Part shown: positions 24,595 through 35,476 of the stretch, in pieces
How the letters are laid out: each line of letters opens with the position of its first letter
Numbering within the stretch: position 1 is the first letter of the stretch
Assembly: GCF_018603905.1 (NCBI RefSeq)
Contig: NZ_JAHFZZ010000008.1
Coordinates: 494,581-558,580, forward strand
DNA length: 64,000 bases
Direction of reading: 5' to 3'
From: Nonomuraea sp. NEAU-A123
GTDB taxonomy: Bacteria; Actinomycetota; Actinomycetes; Streptosporangiales; Streptosporangiaceae
Notes under the pieces: generated by a model
What the model was told of the DNA's origin: nothing
Seen by the model: the letters and a program-made list of their open reading frames with translations, nothing else
Databases searched by the model: none
Position numbers and translations under genes: made by a program

Positions 24595-26202
24595 ATGAGA
24601 CCCAGGTTGGTCTTGACGCTCGCCGTACTCCCCATAGCTCTGGCCGCGTGCGGTGGAGGCGGTTCGAGCGGCACCCCCGTCGCCCCGTCGGTAGCCGACG
24701 CCACGGCCGACAACCGCGCGGTCAAGAGCGGCGGCACGCTGAACATCGCGCTCAACGCCGACCCCGACGCGCTCGACCCGAGCGTGTCCACCACGCTGGT
24801 GGGCCGCGAGGTGTTCGCGAGCATGTGCGAGAAGCTCTTCGACATCGACGCGCAGGCCACGCTGGTGCCGCAGCTGGCGGCCGCCCTGCCCACCGTCTCG
24901 GACGACGGCAAGGAGGTGACGATCAAGCTGCGCGCGGGGCTGAAGTTCAACGACGGCACCGCGTTCGACGCGGAGGCGGTCAAGAAGTCGCTGGACCGGC
25001 ACCGTACCTGGGAGAAGTCGGCCCGCCAGGCCGACCTGGCCGCCGTGTCGAAGGTGAGCGTGGTCGATCCGGCCACCGTCAAGCTCACCCTGGCGCGCGC
25101 TTTCACGCCGCTGACGGCGCAGCTCGCCGACCGCGCCGGGATGATCATGTCGCCCAAGGCGCTGGAGACGGGCGGCGACAACTTCGGCGCGAGCCCCGTG
25201 TGCATCGGGCCGTTCAAGTTCGCCAGCCGCACCTCCGGCAGCCAGATCGTGCTGGACAAGGCGCCCGACTACTACGACGCCGCCAAGGTGAAGCTGGACA
25301 AGCTCGTATACAAAATCATCGTCGACCCGAACGTACGGGCCGCGAACCTGAAGTCCGGCGACGTCCAGGTGGCCGACCAGCTCGCCACCACCACGGTCAA
25401 GGGCGTGCAGGCCGACCCGAACCTCACCGTCGTGTCCGGCGGCGGGCTCGGCTACTACGGCCTCACGATCAACACCGGCAACGCCAACGGCTCCACCGAG
25501 AAGCCGGGCCCGGTCAACACCCCGCTGGCCAAGAGCCCGCAGCTACGCGAGGCGTTCGAGCTGGCGCTGGACCGCGACCAGATCAACAAGACCGTCTACA
25601 ACGGCCTGTACGAGCCCGACTGCTTCCCGCTCCCCGCCGACAGCCCCTACCGCTCGCCCTCGCTGCAGTGCGCCAAGCGCGACCTGGCCAAGGCCAAGCA
25701 ACTGGTGCAGGCCTCCGGTGTGCCCACGCCGATCCCGGTCACGATGACCACGCCCAACGACGCCACCAACCAGCGCCTGGCCCAGGTCATCCAGCAGATG
25801 ACCAAGGAGGCGGGCTTCAACGTCACCGTGCAGACGGCCGAGTTCGTCAGCACGCTGGAGCAGGGCAAGGCCGGCAAGTTCGACACCGTGCTCAACGGCT
25901 GGTCGGGCCGGGTGGACCCGGACGGCAACCTGTCGAACCTGATCACCAGCCGCGGCAGCAACAACTACAGCGGCATGTCCGACCCCGGCATCGACGACCC
26001 GATCAAGGAGGCCGCGGCGGCCACGGAGCCGGCCAAGCGCGCCGAGCTGTACGCCAAGGCGCTGCAGCGGGCCGCCGAGGTGCGCGGGGTCGTGTACCTC
26101 TACCACAACAAGTACTACCTGGGCATGAACAAGACCGTCGCCGGTGTCCAGTACTTCAAGGATGGCCTGCCCCGCTTCGTCACCGCTGGGTTCGCCGGCT
26201 GA
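24595..26202 (+). CDS. Peptide-type ABC transporter substrate-binding lipoprotein (family 5)
   Basis: This 535-residue binding protein has a lipoprotein signal (LAVLPIALAAC, Cys19) and a Gly/Ser linker. Family 5 features include SGGTLNIALNADPDALDP, EVTIKLRAGLKFNDGTAF, and a LREAFELALDRDQINK segment. A CCGGAGG ribosome site precedes the ATG. It opens an operon of permeases, ATPases, gamma-glutamyltransferase and a TSUP transporter, so gamma-glutamyl peptides such as glutathione are plausible ligands. That substrate call is inference; the family is broad. Confidence 0.92.
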   Translation: MRPRLVLTLAVLPIALAACGGGGSSGTPVAPSVADATADNRAVKSGGTLNIALNADPDALDPSVSTTLVGREVFASMCEKLFDIDAQATLVPQLAAALPTVSDDGKEVTIKLRAGLKFNDGTAFDAEAVKKSLDRHRTWEKSARQADLAAVSKVSVVDPATVKLTLARAFTPLTAQLADRAGMIMSPKALETGGDNFGASPVCIGPFKFASRTSGSQIVLDKAPDYYDAAKVKLDKLVYKIIVDPNVRAANLKSGDVQVADQLATTTVKGVQADPNLTVVSGGGLGYYGLTINTGNANGSTEKPGPVNTPLAKSPQLREAFELALDRDQINKTVYNGLYEPDCFPLPADSPYRSPSLQCAKRDLAKAKQLVQASGVPTPIPVTMTTPNDATNQRLAQVIQQMTKEAGFNVTVQTAEFVSTLEQGKAGKFDTVLNGWSGRVDPDGNLSNLITSRGSNNYSGMSDPGIDDPIKEAAAATEPAKRAELYAKALQRAAEVRGVVYLYHNKYYLGMNKTVAGVQYFKDGLPRFVTAGFAG

Positions 26203-27161
26203 TGGTCTGGTTCATCCTCCGCAGGGCGGGGTCGGCGGTGATCGTGCTGTTCCTGGCCAGCATCCTGATCTTCCTCGGGATCAGGGCGCTGCCCGGGGAC
26301 CCGGCCGTGGTGATGGCGGGCGAGGAGGCCTCGCCCGCGGTGGTCGAGGCGATCCGGCACGAGTTCGGCCTGGACAAGCCGTTGCCGGCGCAATACGTCG
26401 ACTACGTGGGCCAGACCCTGTCCGGCAACCTCGGCCGCTCCACCCAGGACCAGCTACCGGTGGCCGGCATCCTCGCCGAGCGGCTGCCGGTGACGCTGGA
26501 GCTGTCGGCTCTGGCGCTGCTGGTGGCGATCGTCGTGGGTGTGGGCGCGGGCATCGTGGCCGCGGTGAAGCGGGGCCGGCTGCCCGACTACGTGGCCACC
26601 GGCTTCGGCCTGGCCGGGCTGTCCGTGCCGCACTTCTGGCTGGGCCTGCTCAGCATCCTGCTGTTCGCGGTGACGCTGCGCTGGCTGCCCGCCTCCGGAT
26701 ACGTCCCGTTCACCCAGGACCCCGGCCAGAACCTCCAGCGCATGATCCTGCCCGCGCTGGTGCTCGGCACCGGGTTCGCGGCGATCCTGATGCGGCAGAC
26801 GCGCTCGGCCATGCTGGGCGCGCTGTCGGCCGACTACGTGCGGACCGCCCGGTCCAAGGGCCTGTCGGAGACCAAGGTGGTGGGCGCGCACGCGCTGCGC
26901 AACAGCCTCACGACCGTGGTGACGGTCCTCGGCCTGCAACTCGGCGCGCTGATCAGCGGCGCGGTGGTGACGGAGCAGATCTTCGTCATCCCCGGTTTCG
27001 GCAAGCTGACCGTGGACGCGGTGCTCACCAGGAACTACCCCGTCATCCAGGCCGTGGTGCTGGTCACGGTGATCGGATACGTGCTGGTCAACCTGCTGGT
27101 CGACATCGCGTACGCCTTCCTCAATCCACGCATCCGGCTGTCGGGGGGCAGGCATGACTGA
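26202..27161 (+). CDS. ABC transporter permease (DppB-like)
   Basis: This 319-residue membrane permease starts at the ATG overlapping the stop of the binding-protein gene. It has the DppB-type start (WFILRRAGSAVIVLFLAS), a large periplasmic loop after the first helix, about six helices and the EAA loop DYVRTARSKGLSETKVVGAHAL. It overlaps the next permease by 8 bases. The order here is A-B-C-D-F, unlike the first peptide operon in the window. Confidence 0.93.
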   Translation: MVWFILRRAGSAVIVLFLASILIFLGIRALPGDPAVVMAGEEASPAVVEAIRHEFGLDKPLPAQYVDYVGQTLSGNLGRSTQDQLPVAGILAERLPVTLELSALALLVAIVVGVGAGIVAAVKRGRLPDYVATGFGLAGLSVPHFWLGLLSILLFAVTLRWLPASGYVPFTQDPGQNLQRMILPALVLGTGFAAILMRQTRSAMLGALSADYVRTARSKGLSETKVVGAHALRNSLTTVVTVLGLQLGALISGAVVTEQIFVIPGFGKLTVDAVLTRNYPVIQAVVLVTVIGYVLVNLLVDIAYAFLNPRIRLSGGRHD

Positions 27162-28025
27162 CGTGTCGGCCGCACCGGTGACCACGGGCCGCGCCGATCG
27201 GCGCCGCAGGCTGTGGCGGCGCTTCAGGCGGCGCCCGATGCCGATGGCGGGGCTGGTGCTCGTCGCCGGGTTCCTGCTGCTGGCGCTGCTCGGGCCGGTG
27301 CTCACGGGCGATCCGTCGGCGCAGGACTACAACGCGACGCTCGCGCCGCCGTCGGGGACGCACCCGCTCGGCACCGACGACCTGGGCCGGGACGCCCTGG
27401 CCAGGATCGCGCACGGCGCGCAGGTCTCGCTCCAGGCCGGGGTGCTGTCGACGCTGCTGGCCATGGTGGTGGGCATCCCGATCGGGCTGGTCGCCGGGTT
27501 CTACCGGCGCTGGCTGGACCCGGTCGTGATGCGGCTGGTCGACGTGACGCTGGCCTTCCCGTTCCTGGTGTTCGCGGTGGGGCTGGCGGCGATCATCGGG
27601 CCCTCGCTGAAGGGCGTGGTGCTGGCGCTCGGCTTCTCCCAGTTGCCGGCGGTCGTCCGGATCACCCGCGGCGAGGTGCTGGCGATCAGGGAGATGGACT
27701 ACGTGGCCGCGGCCATCGCCGACGGCGCCAGCGACCGTCACATCCTGCTCCGCTACGTGCTGCCGAACTGCTCCAGCCCGCTCATCGTGCAGGCCACGGT
27801 GGCGATCCCGGCGGCGATCATCGGCGAGTCGACCCTGTCGTTCCTGGGCCTGGGGGTCCAGCCGCCGACGCCGTCGTGGGGCGTGATGCTCACCACCGCC
27901 CAGCAGTACCTCGACGTCGCGCCGTGGCTGGCGATCTGGCCGGGGCTGATGATCGCGCTGGCCACGCTCGGCTTCAACCTGCTGGGCGACGGGCTGCGTG
28001 ACGTTCTCGACCCGAGGAGTGGCCG

Positions 28026-28029
<4 letters not shown>
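27154..28029 (+). CDS. ABC transporter permease (DppC-like)
   Basis: This 291-residue partner permease has a basic N-terminus (RRRLWRRFRRRP) before the first helix, the HPLGTDDLGRD motif typical of DppC proteins after it, and an EAA loop (DYVAAAIADGASDRHILLRY). It overlaps the genes on both sides by a few bases, indicating tight coupling. It would form the pore with the preceding permease. Confidence 0.93.
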
Positions 28030-28990
<961 letters not shown>

Positions 28991-28994
<4 letters not shown>

Positions 28995-29959
28995 TCCTGG
29001 AGATCGACAATCTGGTCAAGCACTACGGCCAGGTCCGCGCCGTGGACGGCCTGTCGCTGAGCATCGGTGAGGGCGAGGTGCTCGGTCTCGTCGGCGAGTC
29101 GGGCAGCGGCAAGTCGACCGTGGGCAAGTGCGTGCTGCGGCTGACCGAGCCCACCTCGGGCGGCATCCGCCTCGACGGCCGCGACATCACCCACCTGTCG
29201 CGCCGGGCCATGCGCCCGCTGCGCAGGGATGTCCACATCGTCTTCCAGGACCCGTACTCCTCGCTCAACCCGCGCTTCACGATCGAGCAGATCGTCGGCG
29301 AGCCGCTGCTGCACCACGGGATCGCGAGCCGGCGCGCGGCGGGCGGGCGGGTCGCCGCCATGCTGGAGCAGGTCGGGCTCCGCCCCGAGATGCGCTCGCG
29401 CTTCCCGCACGAGCTGTCCGGCGGGCAGCGGCAGCGGGTAGGACTCGCCCGCGCGCTGATCCTCGCGCCCAAGCTGGTGGTGGCCGACGAGCCGGTGTCC
29501 GCGCTGGACGTGTCGGTGCAGGCCTCGGTGCTCAACCTGATCACCGATCTGCAGCGGGAGATGGGCTTCTCCTGCCTGTTCATCACCCATGACCTGTCGG
29601 TGGTGGAGTTCCTGGCCGACCGGATCGCGGTCATGTACCTGGGCAAGATCGTGGAGTCGGGGCCGACGGCCCAGATCTTCGCCGAACCCCGCCACCCCTA
29701 CACGCAGGCGCTGCTGTCGGCGGCGCCGGTGGCCGACCCGGTCAGGCAGCGCGAGCGGCGCCGGATCGTGCTGGGCGGCGACGTGCCGAGCCCGGTCGAT
29801 CCGCCGTCCGGCTGCCGCTTCCACACCCGGTGCCCGCTGGCGTACGACGCCTGCCGTACGAGCGAGCCCGCGCTGACAGACCCGCGTACGAGCGGCCACC
29901 CGGTCGCCTGCCACCTGGTCACGGCGGACCACGTGCCCGACGCGGCCGCCACCCGATGA
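28991..29959 (+). CDS. ABC transporter ATP-binding protein (DppF-like)
   Basis: This is the second ATPase, 322 residues from the GTG overlapping the preceding stop codon. It has Walker A GESGSGKST, signature LSGGQRQRVG, Walker B LVVADEPVSALD, and H-loop ITHDLSV, plus the C-terminal GCRFHTRCPLAYDAC segment. It overlaps the gamma-glutamyltransferase gene by ATGA, which firmly ties that enzyme to the transporter. Confidence 0.92.
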
Positions 29960-31752
29960 GAGGACGCACCTTGTTCACCACCAGGCCCGAGCTGACCGGA
30001 GACTTCGGCATGGTGGCCAGCACGCACTGGCTGGCCTCCGCTACCGGCATGGGCGTACTCGAACGCGGCGGCAACGCCTTCGACGCGGCCGTCGCCGCCG
30101 GGTTCGTCCTTCAGGTGGCGGAGCCGCACCTGAACGGGCCCGGCGGCGAGGTGCCGATCCTGCTGTGGAGCCAGGAAGAGGAGCGGGTGTCGGTCGTGTG
30201 CGGGCAGGGCGTCGCCCCCGCCGCCGCCACGATCGACCGCTTCACCGGCCTCGGGCTCGACGTGGTGCCCGGCACCGGGCTGCTGGCGGCCACCGTGCCC
30301 GGGGCGTTCGGCGGCTGGATGGCCATGCTGGAGCGCTGGGGCACCTGGACGCTGGCCGACGTGCTCGAACCCGCCATCCACTACGCCACGCACGGCGTCC
30401 CGGTGCTCGACCGGATCGCCGCCACGGTCTCGTCGGTCGAGCGGCTCTTCCTCGAGGACTGGCCGACGTCGGCGGCGACCTGGCTGCCTCAGGGCAAGGT
30501 GCCGGGCGCCAAGCTGACCAATCCCGTGCTCGCCGCCACCTACCGCAGGCTCGTCGCCGAGGCGGGAGCGGCGTCGAGCACCCGCGAGGGGCAGATCGCG
30601 GCCGCCCGCGACGCCTGGTACCAGGGGTTCGTCGCCGAGGCGATCGCCGCGTTCAGCACCGGCACCGCCTGGCGCGACAGCTCGGGCGAGGCGCACAGCG
30701 GCCTGCTCACCGGCGACGACCTGGCGGGCTGGTCGGCGTCGGTCGAGGACCCGGTCACCTTCGACTACCACGGGCACACGGTGTGCAAGACCGGGCCGTG
30801 GGGGCAGGGGCCGGTCTTCCTGCAGCAGCTCGCCCTGCTGTCCGGGTTCGACCTGGACGGGATGGGGCAGCTCAGCGCCGACTACGTGCACACCGTGATC
30901 GAGAGCGCCAAGCTCGCCTTCGCCGACCGTGAAGCCTGGTACGGCGACACCGAGGTGCCGATGGCCGACCTGCTCGACGAGGAGTACAACACGAAGCGGC
31001 GCGCCCTCATCGGCGCCGAGGCCAGTGCGGAACTGCGACCGGGCGCGCCCGGTGGGCGCACGCCGCGGCTGCCCGCGTTCCCGGCCCCCGGCACGGTCAG
31101 CGCCGCGCCGGGCATCTCGGGCGTACGGTCCGGGGTGGGCGAGCCCACGGTCGGCTCCGACGGTTCCACCCGTGGCGACACCTGTCACGTGGACGTGGTG
31201 GACCGGCACGGCAACATGGTCTCCGCCACGCCGAGCGGCGGCTGGCTACAGAGCTCGCCGACCATTCCCGAGCTGGGCTTCTGCCTGGGCAGCCGGGCGC
31301 AGATGTTCTGGCTGCAGGAGGGGCTGCCCGCCTCGCTGCGGCCGGGGACGCGTCCGCGCACCACGCTGTCGCCGTCGTTCGCGCTGCGCGACGGCAAGCC
31401 GTGGCTGGCGTTCGGCACGCCCGGCGGCGACCAGCAGGACCAGTGGAGCGTGAACTTCTTCCTGTCCCTCGTCCACGGCGGGCTGAACCTGCAGGAGGCC
31501 GTCGACGCCCCCATGTTCCACTCCGAGCACTTCCCCAGCTCGTTCTACCCGCGCGGCTCACGGCCTGGCGTCATGCACGTCGAGGAGCGGGTGGACCCAG
31601 CGGTGGTCGCCGAGCTACGGCGGCGTGGCCACCGGGTGGAGGTCCAGGGACCCTGGACGCTCGGCAGGCTCAGCGCGGTCGCGCGTGACGGCGACTTCCT
31701 CAAGGCCGCCGCCAACCCGCGCGGGGCCCAGGGCTACGCGGCCGGCCGATGA
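29956..31752 (+). CDS. ggt: Gamma-glutamyltransferase family protein
   Basis: This is a 598-residue member of the gamma-glutamyltransferase N-terminal-nucleophile hydrolases. The N-terminal signature (ASTHWLASATGMGVLERGGNAFDAAVAA) is present. The autoprocessing nucleophile is Thr409 in RGDTCHVDVVD, followed by the GTPGGDQQDQW glycine motif near residue 490. Unlike periplasmic GGT it has no signal peptide, so it probably acts in the cytoplasm on imported substrate. Its ATGA overlap with the ABC ATPase suggests it hydrolyses a transported gamma-glutamyl compound. Cephalosporin-acylase-like homologues share the fold, so substrate is uncertain. Confidence 0.9.
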   Translation: MRGRTLFTTRPELTGDFGMVASTHWLASATGMGVLERGGNAFDAAVAAGFVLQVAEPHLNGPGGEVPILLWSQEEERVSVVCGQGVAPAAATIDRFTGLGLDVVPGTGLLAATVPGAFGGWMAMLERWGTWTLADVLEPAIHYATHGVPVLDRIAATVSSVERLFLEDWPTSAATWLPQGKVPGAKLTNPVLAATYRRLVAEAGAASSTREGQIAAARDAWYQGFVAEAIAAFSTGTAWRDSSGEAHSGLLTGDDLAGWSASVEDPVTFDYHGHTVCKTGPWGQGPVFLQQLALLSGFDLDGMGQLSADYVHTVIESAKLAFADREAWYGDTEVPMADLLDEEYNTKRRALIGAEASAELRPGAPGGRTPRLPAFPAPGTVSAAPGISGVRSGVGEPTVGSDGSTRGDTCHVDVVDRHGNMVSATPSGGWLQSSPTIPELGFCLGSRAQMFWLQEGLPASLRPGTRPRTTLSPSFALRDGKPWLAFGTPGGDQQDQWSVNFFLSLVHGGLNLQEAVDAPMFHSEHFPSSFYPRGSRPGVMHVEERVDPAVVAELRRRGHRVEVQGPWTLGRLSAVARDGDFLKAAANPRGAQGYAAGR

Positions 31753-32498
31753 TCGAGCTCTCCGAGATCGCCTTCCTGGCGGGGGCGGGGCTGCTGGCCG
31801 GGGCGGTCAACGCCCTGGCCGGCGGCGGCACCCTCATCTCCTTCCCCGCGTTGCTGGCGCTCGGTTATCCGAGCATCACCGCCTCGGTGACGAACGCGGT
31901 GGCGCTGTGGCCCGGCTACCTGGGCGGCGTCCTGGGCTACCGGGCCGAGCTGCGCGGGCAGCGGCGCCGGGCCACGGTCCTGTCGGCCACCGCCGTGCTC
32001 GGCGCGATCGCGGGCAGCTCGCTGCTGCTGCTCACGCCGGGACGGCTGTTCGACTCGCTGGTGCCGTGGCTGGTGGCCTTCGCCAGCCTGGCGCTGCTGG
32101 TCCAGCCTTGGCTGCGTAAGCGCTTCGAGGGCGACGGGCGGCAGGGCACCAGCAGGCTGATCTACGTCGGGGTGTTTCTCGGCGGCTGTTACGGCGCCTA
32201 CTTCAACGGCGGCATGGGGGTGCTGCTGCTGGCGGTGCTCGGGCTGTTCCTGCATGACAACCTGCATCGGGTCAACGCCGTGCGGGCCATGCTGTCGCTG
32301 GTGGTCAGCACGGTGTCGGTGGTGGCGTTCTCGCTGTTCGGGCCGGTGCGGTGGGAGGCGGTGGCGGTGGTCGCGCCGGCCAGCCTGGCGGGTGGCTTCC
32401 TCGGCACCCGCGTCGCCCGGCTGATGCCGCCCGCGGTGCTGCGCGGCGTCGTGGTCGTCTTCGGGCTGGGCGTCGCCACGCTGCTCGCCCTGCGCTGA
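31749..32498 (+). CDS. TSUP (TauE/SafE) family membrane transporter
   Basis: This 249-residue polytopic membrane protein has the TSUP signature: an N-terminal GAVNALAGGGTLISFPALL repeat and a second copy with YFNGGMGVLLLAVLGL near residue 150. Seven or eight helices are visible. Family members export sulfite, sulfonates or other organic anions. It overlaps the gamma-glutamyltransferase gene by ATGA and ends the operon, so it could remove an acidic sulfur by-product of peptide breakdown. That role is inference. Confidence 0.88.
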   Translation: MIELSEIAFLAGAGLLAGAVNALAGGGTLISFPALLALGYPSITASVTNAVALWPGYLGGVLGYRAELRGQRRRATVLSATAVLGAIAGSSLLLLTPGRLFDSLVPWLVAFASLALLVQPWLRKRFEGDGRQGTSRLIYVGVFLGGCYGAYFNGGMGVLLLAVLGLFLHDNLHRVNAVRAMLSLVVSTVSVVAFSLFGPVRWEAVAVVAPASLAGGFLGTRVARLMPPAVLRGVVVVFGLGVATLLALR

Positions 32499-32503
32499 AC
32501 CGG

Positions 32504-33589
32504 TCAGGCGACCGTGGCCTCGATCAGGTCGTCCACGACCGCCGCCAGGTGCCCGGTGCGGTCGTGTGCCCTGCGCTGCCGTTCCGCTCCGGAACCCCTG
32601 CCGAGCAGCAGATCCAGCCCCTCCTCGACGAACGGCAGGTCACCCGCCTCGTCCGTGGCATCCCGTACGTGCTCCAGCAGGCGGCCCACCATCACCGGCG
32701 CCGACACCAGCACCCCCTCACGCACGTCGAGGCTGTCACCGCGCAGGCCGTCGCGGGCGGCGCGCCAGTAGGCGGCCCGCATGACCTCCGACGGGATCGG
32801 CAGCCCGCGGTCACCGCGCGCCACGTCGGCCAGCGCGGTCACGACCAGGCCGCGGATCAGCCCGATGATGGTGAGGCTGTCGCTGACGTCCAGCGGCACG
32901 TCGGCGACGCGCACCTCGACGGTCGGCAGCGTGGGAGACGGCCGCGCGTCCCAGTACACCGTCTTCGGGTCCATCAGCGCGCCCGACTGCGACAGCGCCC
33001 GCAGCGCCAGCTCGTAGGCGGCGAACGACGGGAAGTAGGGCGGGGCGCCCGAGACCGGCCAGCGACCCCAGCTGATCACCCGCCAGGACGCGTAGCCGGT
33101 GTCGCGGCCGACGAAGAACGGCGAGTTCGCGGCCAGCGCGATCAACGTGGGCAGCCACGGACGCAGGTGGTTGCCGACGTAGACGGCGTGTTCCTCGTCG
33201 GGCACGTCCACATGCACGTGCAGGGCGCAGATGGTGAGCTCGTCCTGCAGCGCCCGGTAGAGCACCCGGCTCTGCTCGTAGCGGATGTCGTCGGTGAGCG
33301 GGCTCGGCACGACGTCACCGAGGACGGGGAGGCCGCTGGCGACCACGGCCAGGCCGCACGAGCGGGCCGCCTGGGCCACCTCCTTGCGCGCGGCCCGCAG
33401 CCGCGTGCCTAACTCGCCGAGGTCGGCCGAAGGGGCGGTACGGGCCTCGACCTGGAAACGAGTGATCTCGTGAACGACGTCTAGGACGTCCGTCGCGGCG
33501 GCCAACACCTCTGCCGCCCGGGGAGCCACGTGGCGCGACCAGGGATCGACGATGAGGTACTCCTCCTCGATCCCGATAAGAGGAGTCAC
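32504..33589 (-). CDS. Carboxylate-amine ligase, YbdK/GCS2 family
   Basis: This 361-residue ATP-grasp-like glutamate-cysteine ligase 2 family protein begins with the GIEEEYLIVDP signature; the paired acidic residues bind Mg-ATP. ALHVHVDVPD and the RPSPTLPTVEVRVADVP segment are also conserved. YbdK proteins have weak gamma-glutamyl ligase activity, and in actinobacteria many are annotated without known product. It is transcribed toward the TSUP gene, ending 5 bases from it. It follows the dipeptidase gene by 24 bases, so the two form an operon. Confidence 0.88.
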   Translation of the reverse strand: MTPLIGIEEEYLIVDPWSRHVAPRAAEVLAAATDVLDVVHEITRFQVEARTAPSADLGELGTRLRAARKEVAQAARSCGLAVVASGLPVLGDVVPSPLTDDIRYEQSRVLYRALQDELTICALHVHVDVPDEEHAVYVGNHLRPWLPTLIALAANSPFFVGRDTGYASWRVISWGRWPVSGAPPYFPSFAAYELALRALSQSGALMDPKTVYWDARPSPTLPTVEVRVADVPLDVSDSLTIIGLIRGLVVTALADVARGDRGLPIPSEVMRAAYWRAARDGLRGDSLDVREGVLVSAPVMVGRLLEHVRDATDEAGDLPFVEEGLDLLLGRGSGAERQRRAHDRTGHLAAVVDDLIEATVA

Positions 33590-33613
33590 ACCCCTTTTAT
33601 GCCCATTTTTCCG

Positions 33614-34273
33614 CTAGGCAAAGCGGTGTGGGCCATAGACCGCGTACGGCCTTCCCTCGGCGAGCGCCCAATACCGGTCGCCGAAGGACCAGTGCCACCA
33701 CTCCGTCGGGTAGTTGACCAGGCCGACCGGCTCCAGGGCGGCGGCGAGGATCTTGCGATGGACGCGGGCGTCGACCGAGATGTTCGTGGCGTCCGTGTAG
33801 CAGCCGCCGTCGCTCTCCTCCGGGTTGTCGTCGACCTGGGTACCCATGTCGTACTCCGTGCCGTCGGGCGCGCACAGCGTCAGGTCGACGGCGGCGCCGG
33901 CCGTGTGCGGGGCCACGTCCACCGGCGACACATACCGACTTGCCGCGATATGTGCCTCGTCGGGCGACATTTCGGGGAAAGCGGCGCGCAGCCCGTCGCG
34001 GTACTCCTCGAAGATCCGGAGCTGCGTGTCGATCGGCCGGTAACCCTCGACGATCAGCAGGTGGAAGCCGTCGGGCAGCCGCCGCTCGGCCCGCTCCAGC
34101 CGGGCCAGCAACCCGGAGCGCAGGTGCGCGTAGGCACCGCTCCGGTCGGCCATCCGCTCGTCCACGCGCAGGCGGCCGCGTACGTCCACCAGCTCCTCGC
34201 CGTTGTCGCGCACCGGGATAGCGGCGACGCGGGGATCAGAGATCAGCACGATGTCGCTCGTCTGCTGCCACAT
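33614..34273 (-). CDS. D-Ala-D-Ala dipeptidase (VanX/DdpX-like)
   Basis: This is a 219-residue zinc dipeptidase. Motifs of the peptidase M15D family are intact: EGYRP, the first zinc site PHTAGAAVDLTL (His and Asp), and the catalytic Glu plus third zinc ligand in PTEWWHWSFGDRYW. No signal peptide is seen, so it should act in the cytoplasm on D-Ala-D-Ala. No vanHA or vanRS genes accompany it, so a catabolic role (as DdpX in dipeptide use) is more likely than glycopeptide resistance, though resistance in an actinomycete is not excluded. Confidence 0.88.
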   Translation of the reverse strand: MWQQTSDIVLISDPRVAAIPVRDNGEELVDVRGRLRVDERMADRSGAYAHLRSGLLARLERAERRLPDGFHLLIVEGYRPIDTQLRIFEEYRDGLRAAFPEMSPDEAHIAASRYVSPVDVAPHTAGAAVDLTLCAPDGTEYDMGTQVDDNPEESDGGCYTDATNISVDARVHRKILAAALEPVGLVNYPTEWWHWSFGDRYWALAEGRPYAVYGPHRFA

Positions 34274-34285
34274 GGGCAGAAATTC

Positions 34286-35431
34286 TCACACAGTGTCGGA
34301 GAAAACCTGATCTCGGGCCTGCTCCAGAGCCGCGACCAGCGCGCCGCGCAGCACCGGGTTGCCCGCCACCCCGGTCGTGACGACCTTGGGCCGGGTCGGG
34401 CAGACCCGGGCGACGGCCTCCTCGACCTTGGCGGCCAGACGTTCGCCGCCGGCCCGGCCGATGTCGCCGCTGAGCACGATCAGCCCGGGGTCGAGCACGA
34501 CCGTCACCGCCGCGGCCCCCACCGCCAGGCGGGCGGCCACCTCGTCCAGGTAGCCGTCGCAGCCGTTGCGTACCTGGTCGGGGACCGTGCCGCCGAGCAC
34601 GCCGTGCGCGGTGGCGAGCCCGCTCAGCGCCGGGTGCCCCACCAGCCGCTGGAACGAGCCCGACGTCGGCTGCGACACGTCGGCGGGCAGCGGCTCGCCC
34701 GGCACGGGCAGCCAGCCGATCTCGCCCGCGGTCCCGGTGATGCCCCGGTGCAGCCGCCCGCCGAGCATGACGCCGAGCCCCTGGCCGACCCCCGCCCAGA
34801 TGACCACGAAGTCGTCGTGCCCGATGGCGGCGCCGTAGCGGTGCTCGGCCAGCGCGACCAGGTTCACGTCGTTCTCGATGATCACCGGGACGCCCAGCGT
34901 CTGGCGCAGGCTGGCCAGCACGCCGACGTGCCAGGCCGGCAGGTCGCAGGAGAAGCGCACGTCGCCGCTGCCCGGATCGACCACGCCCCTGGTGCCGATC
35001 ACGAAAGCGCGCAGTTGCGACAGGCTGACGCGGGCCGAGGCGCAGGCCCGCTGGACCGCTGAGTGCACGGACTTGACCGGATCTCCGTCCGCCGGGTTGA
35101 CGGTCACCTCGACCACGATCTGGCCTGTGATGTCCGCCACACCCACGGTGAGGCTGTCGGGCAGCACTTCGAGCCCGGCCACGTACGCGCTGGACGGGTT
35201 GACCGCGTACAGGGCCGCGTGCGGACCCCTGCCTCCCGCCCGCTCCCCCGCCACCCGCACGAGCCCCCGCTCCTCCAGGCGGGCGAGTAGCTGACCTGCG
35301 GTTACCTTAGACAGTCCGGTCCGCTCCCCCAGCTCCGCGCGGGTCAGCGGCCCGCCCTCCAGGAGGAGTTCGAGTGCCGTGCGGTCGTTCAACCGGCGGA
35401 GCAGCCGAGGGGTCCCGGGGTTTCGGCTCAT
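34286..35431 (-). CDS. ROK-family transcriptional regulator (XylR/NagC type)
   Basis: This 381-residue protein has an N-terminal winged helix (TRAELGERTGLSKVTAGQLLARL) and a C-terminal ROK sugar-binding domain containing the ENDVNLVALAEHR catalytic-type segment and GEIGWLPV. The usual ROK zinc motif (CxCGxxGCxE) is absent. The ATG at 35431 is chosen because GAGGGAG lies 8 bases upstream. It is divergent from the sugar ABC operon and probably represses it. Its closest relative in the window is the ROK gene at the other end of that operon. Confidence 0.88.
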   Translation of the reverse strand: MSRNPGTPRLLRRLNDRTALELLLEGGPLTRAELGERTGLSKVTAGQLLARLEERGLVRVAGERAGGRGPHAALYAVNPSSAYVAGLEVLPDSLTVGVADITGQIVVEVTVNPADGDPVKSVHSAVQRACASARVSLSQLRAFVIGTRGVVDPGSGDVRFSCDLPAWHVGVLASLRQTLGVPVIIENDVNLVALAEHRYGAAIGHDDFVVIWAGVGQGLGVMLGGRLHRGITGTAGEIGWLPVPGEPLPADVSQPTSGSFQRLVGHPALSGLATAHGVLGGTVPDQVRNGCDGYLDEVAARLAVGAAAVTVVLDPGLIVLSGDIGRAGGERLAAKVEEAVARVCPTRPKVVTTGVAGNPVLRGALVAALEQARDQVFSDTV

Positions 35432-35476
35432 CGACACGCTCCCTCTCGTCACGAATGGCTAACAGGCGTTTTTTTT

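Noticed and set aside
25306..25311. GTATAC inside the second binding-protein gene as a third GntR operator
   Set aside because: It encodes conserved residues (Val-Tyr-Lys context), lacks the leading TTG of the other two sites and may be chance.
33614..34273. Vancomycin-resistance gene cluster around the VanX-like dipeptidase
   Set aside because: No vanH, vanA-type ligase, vanR or vanS is present; the neighbouring ligase is of the YbdK type, not a D-Ala-D-Lac ligase.
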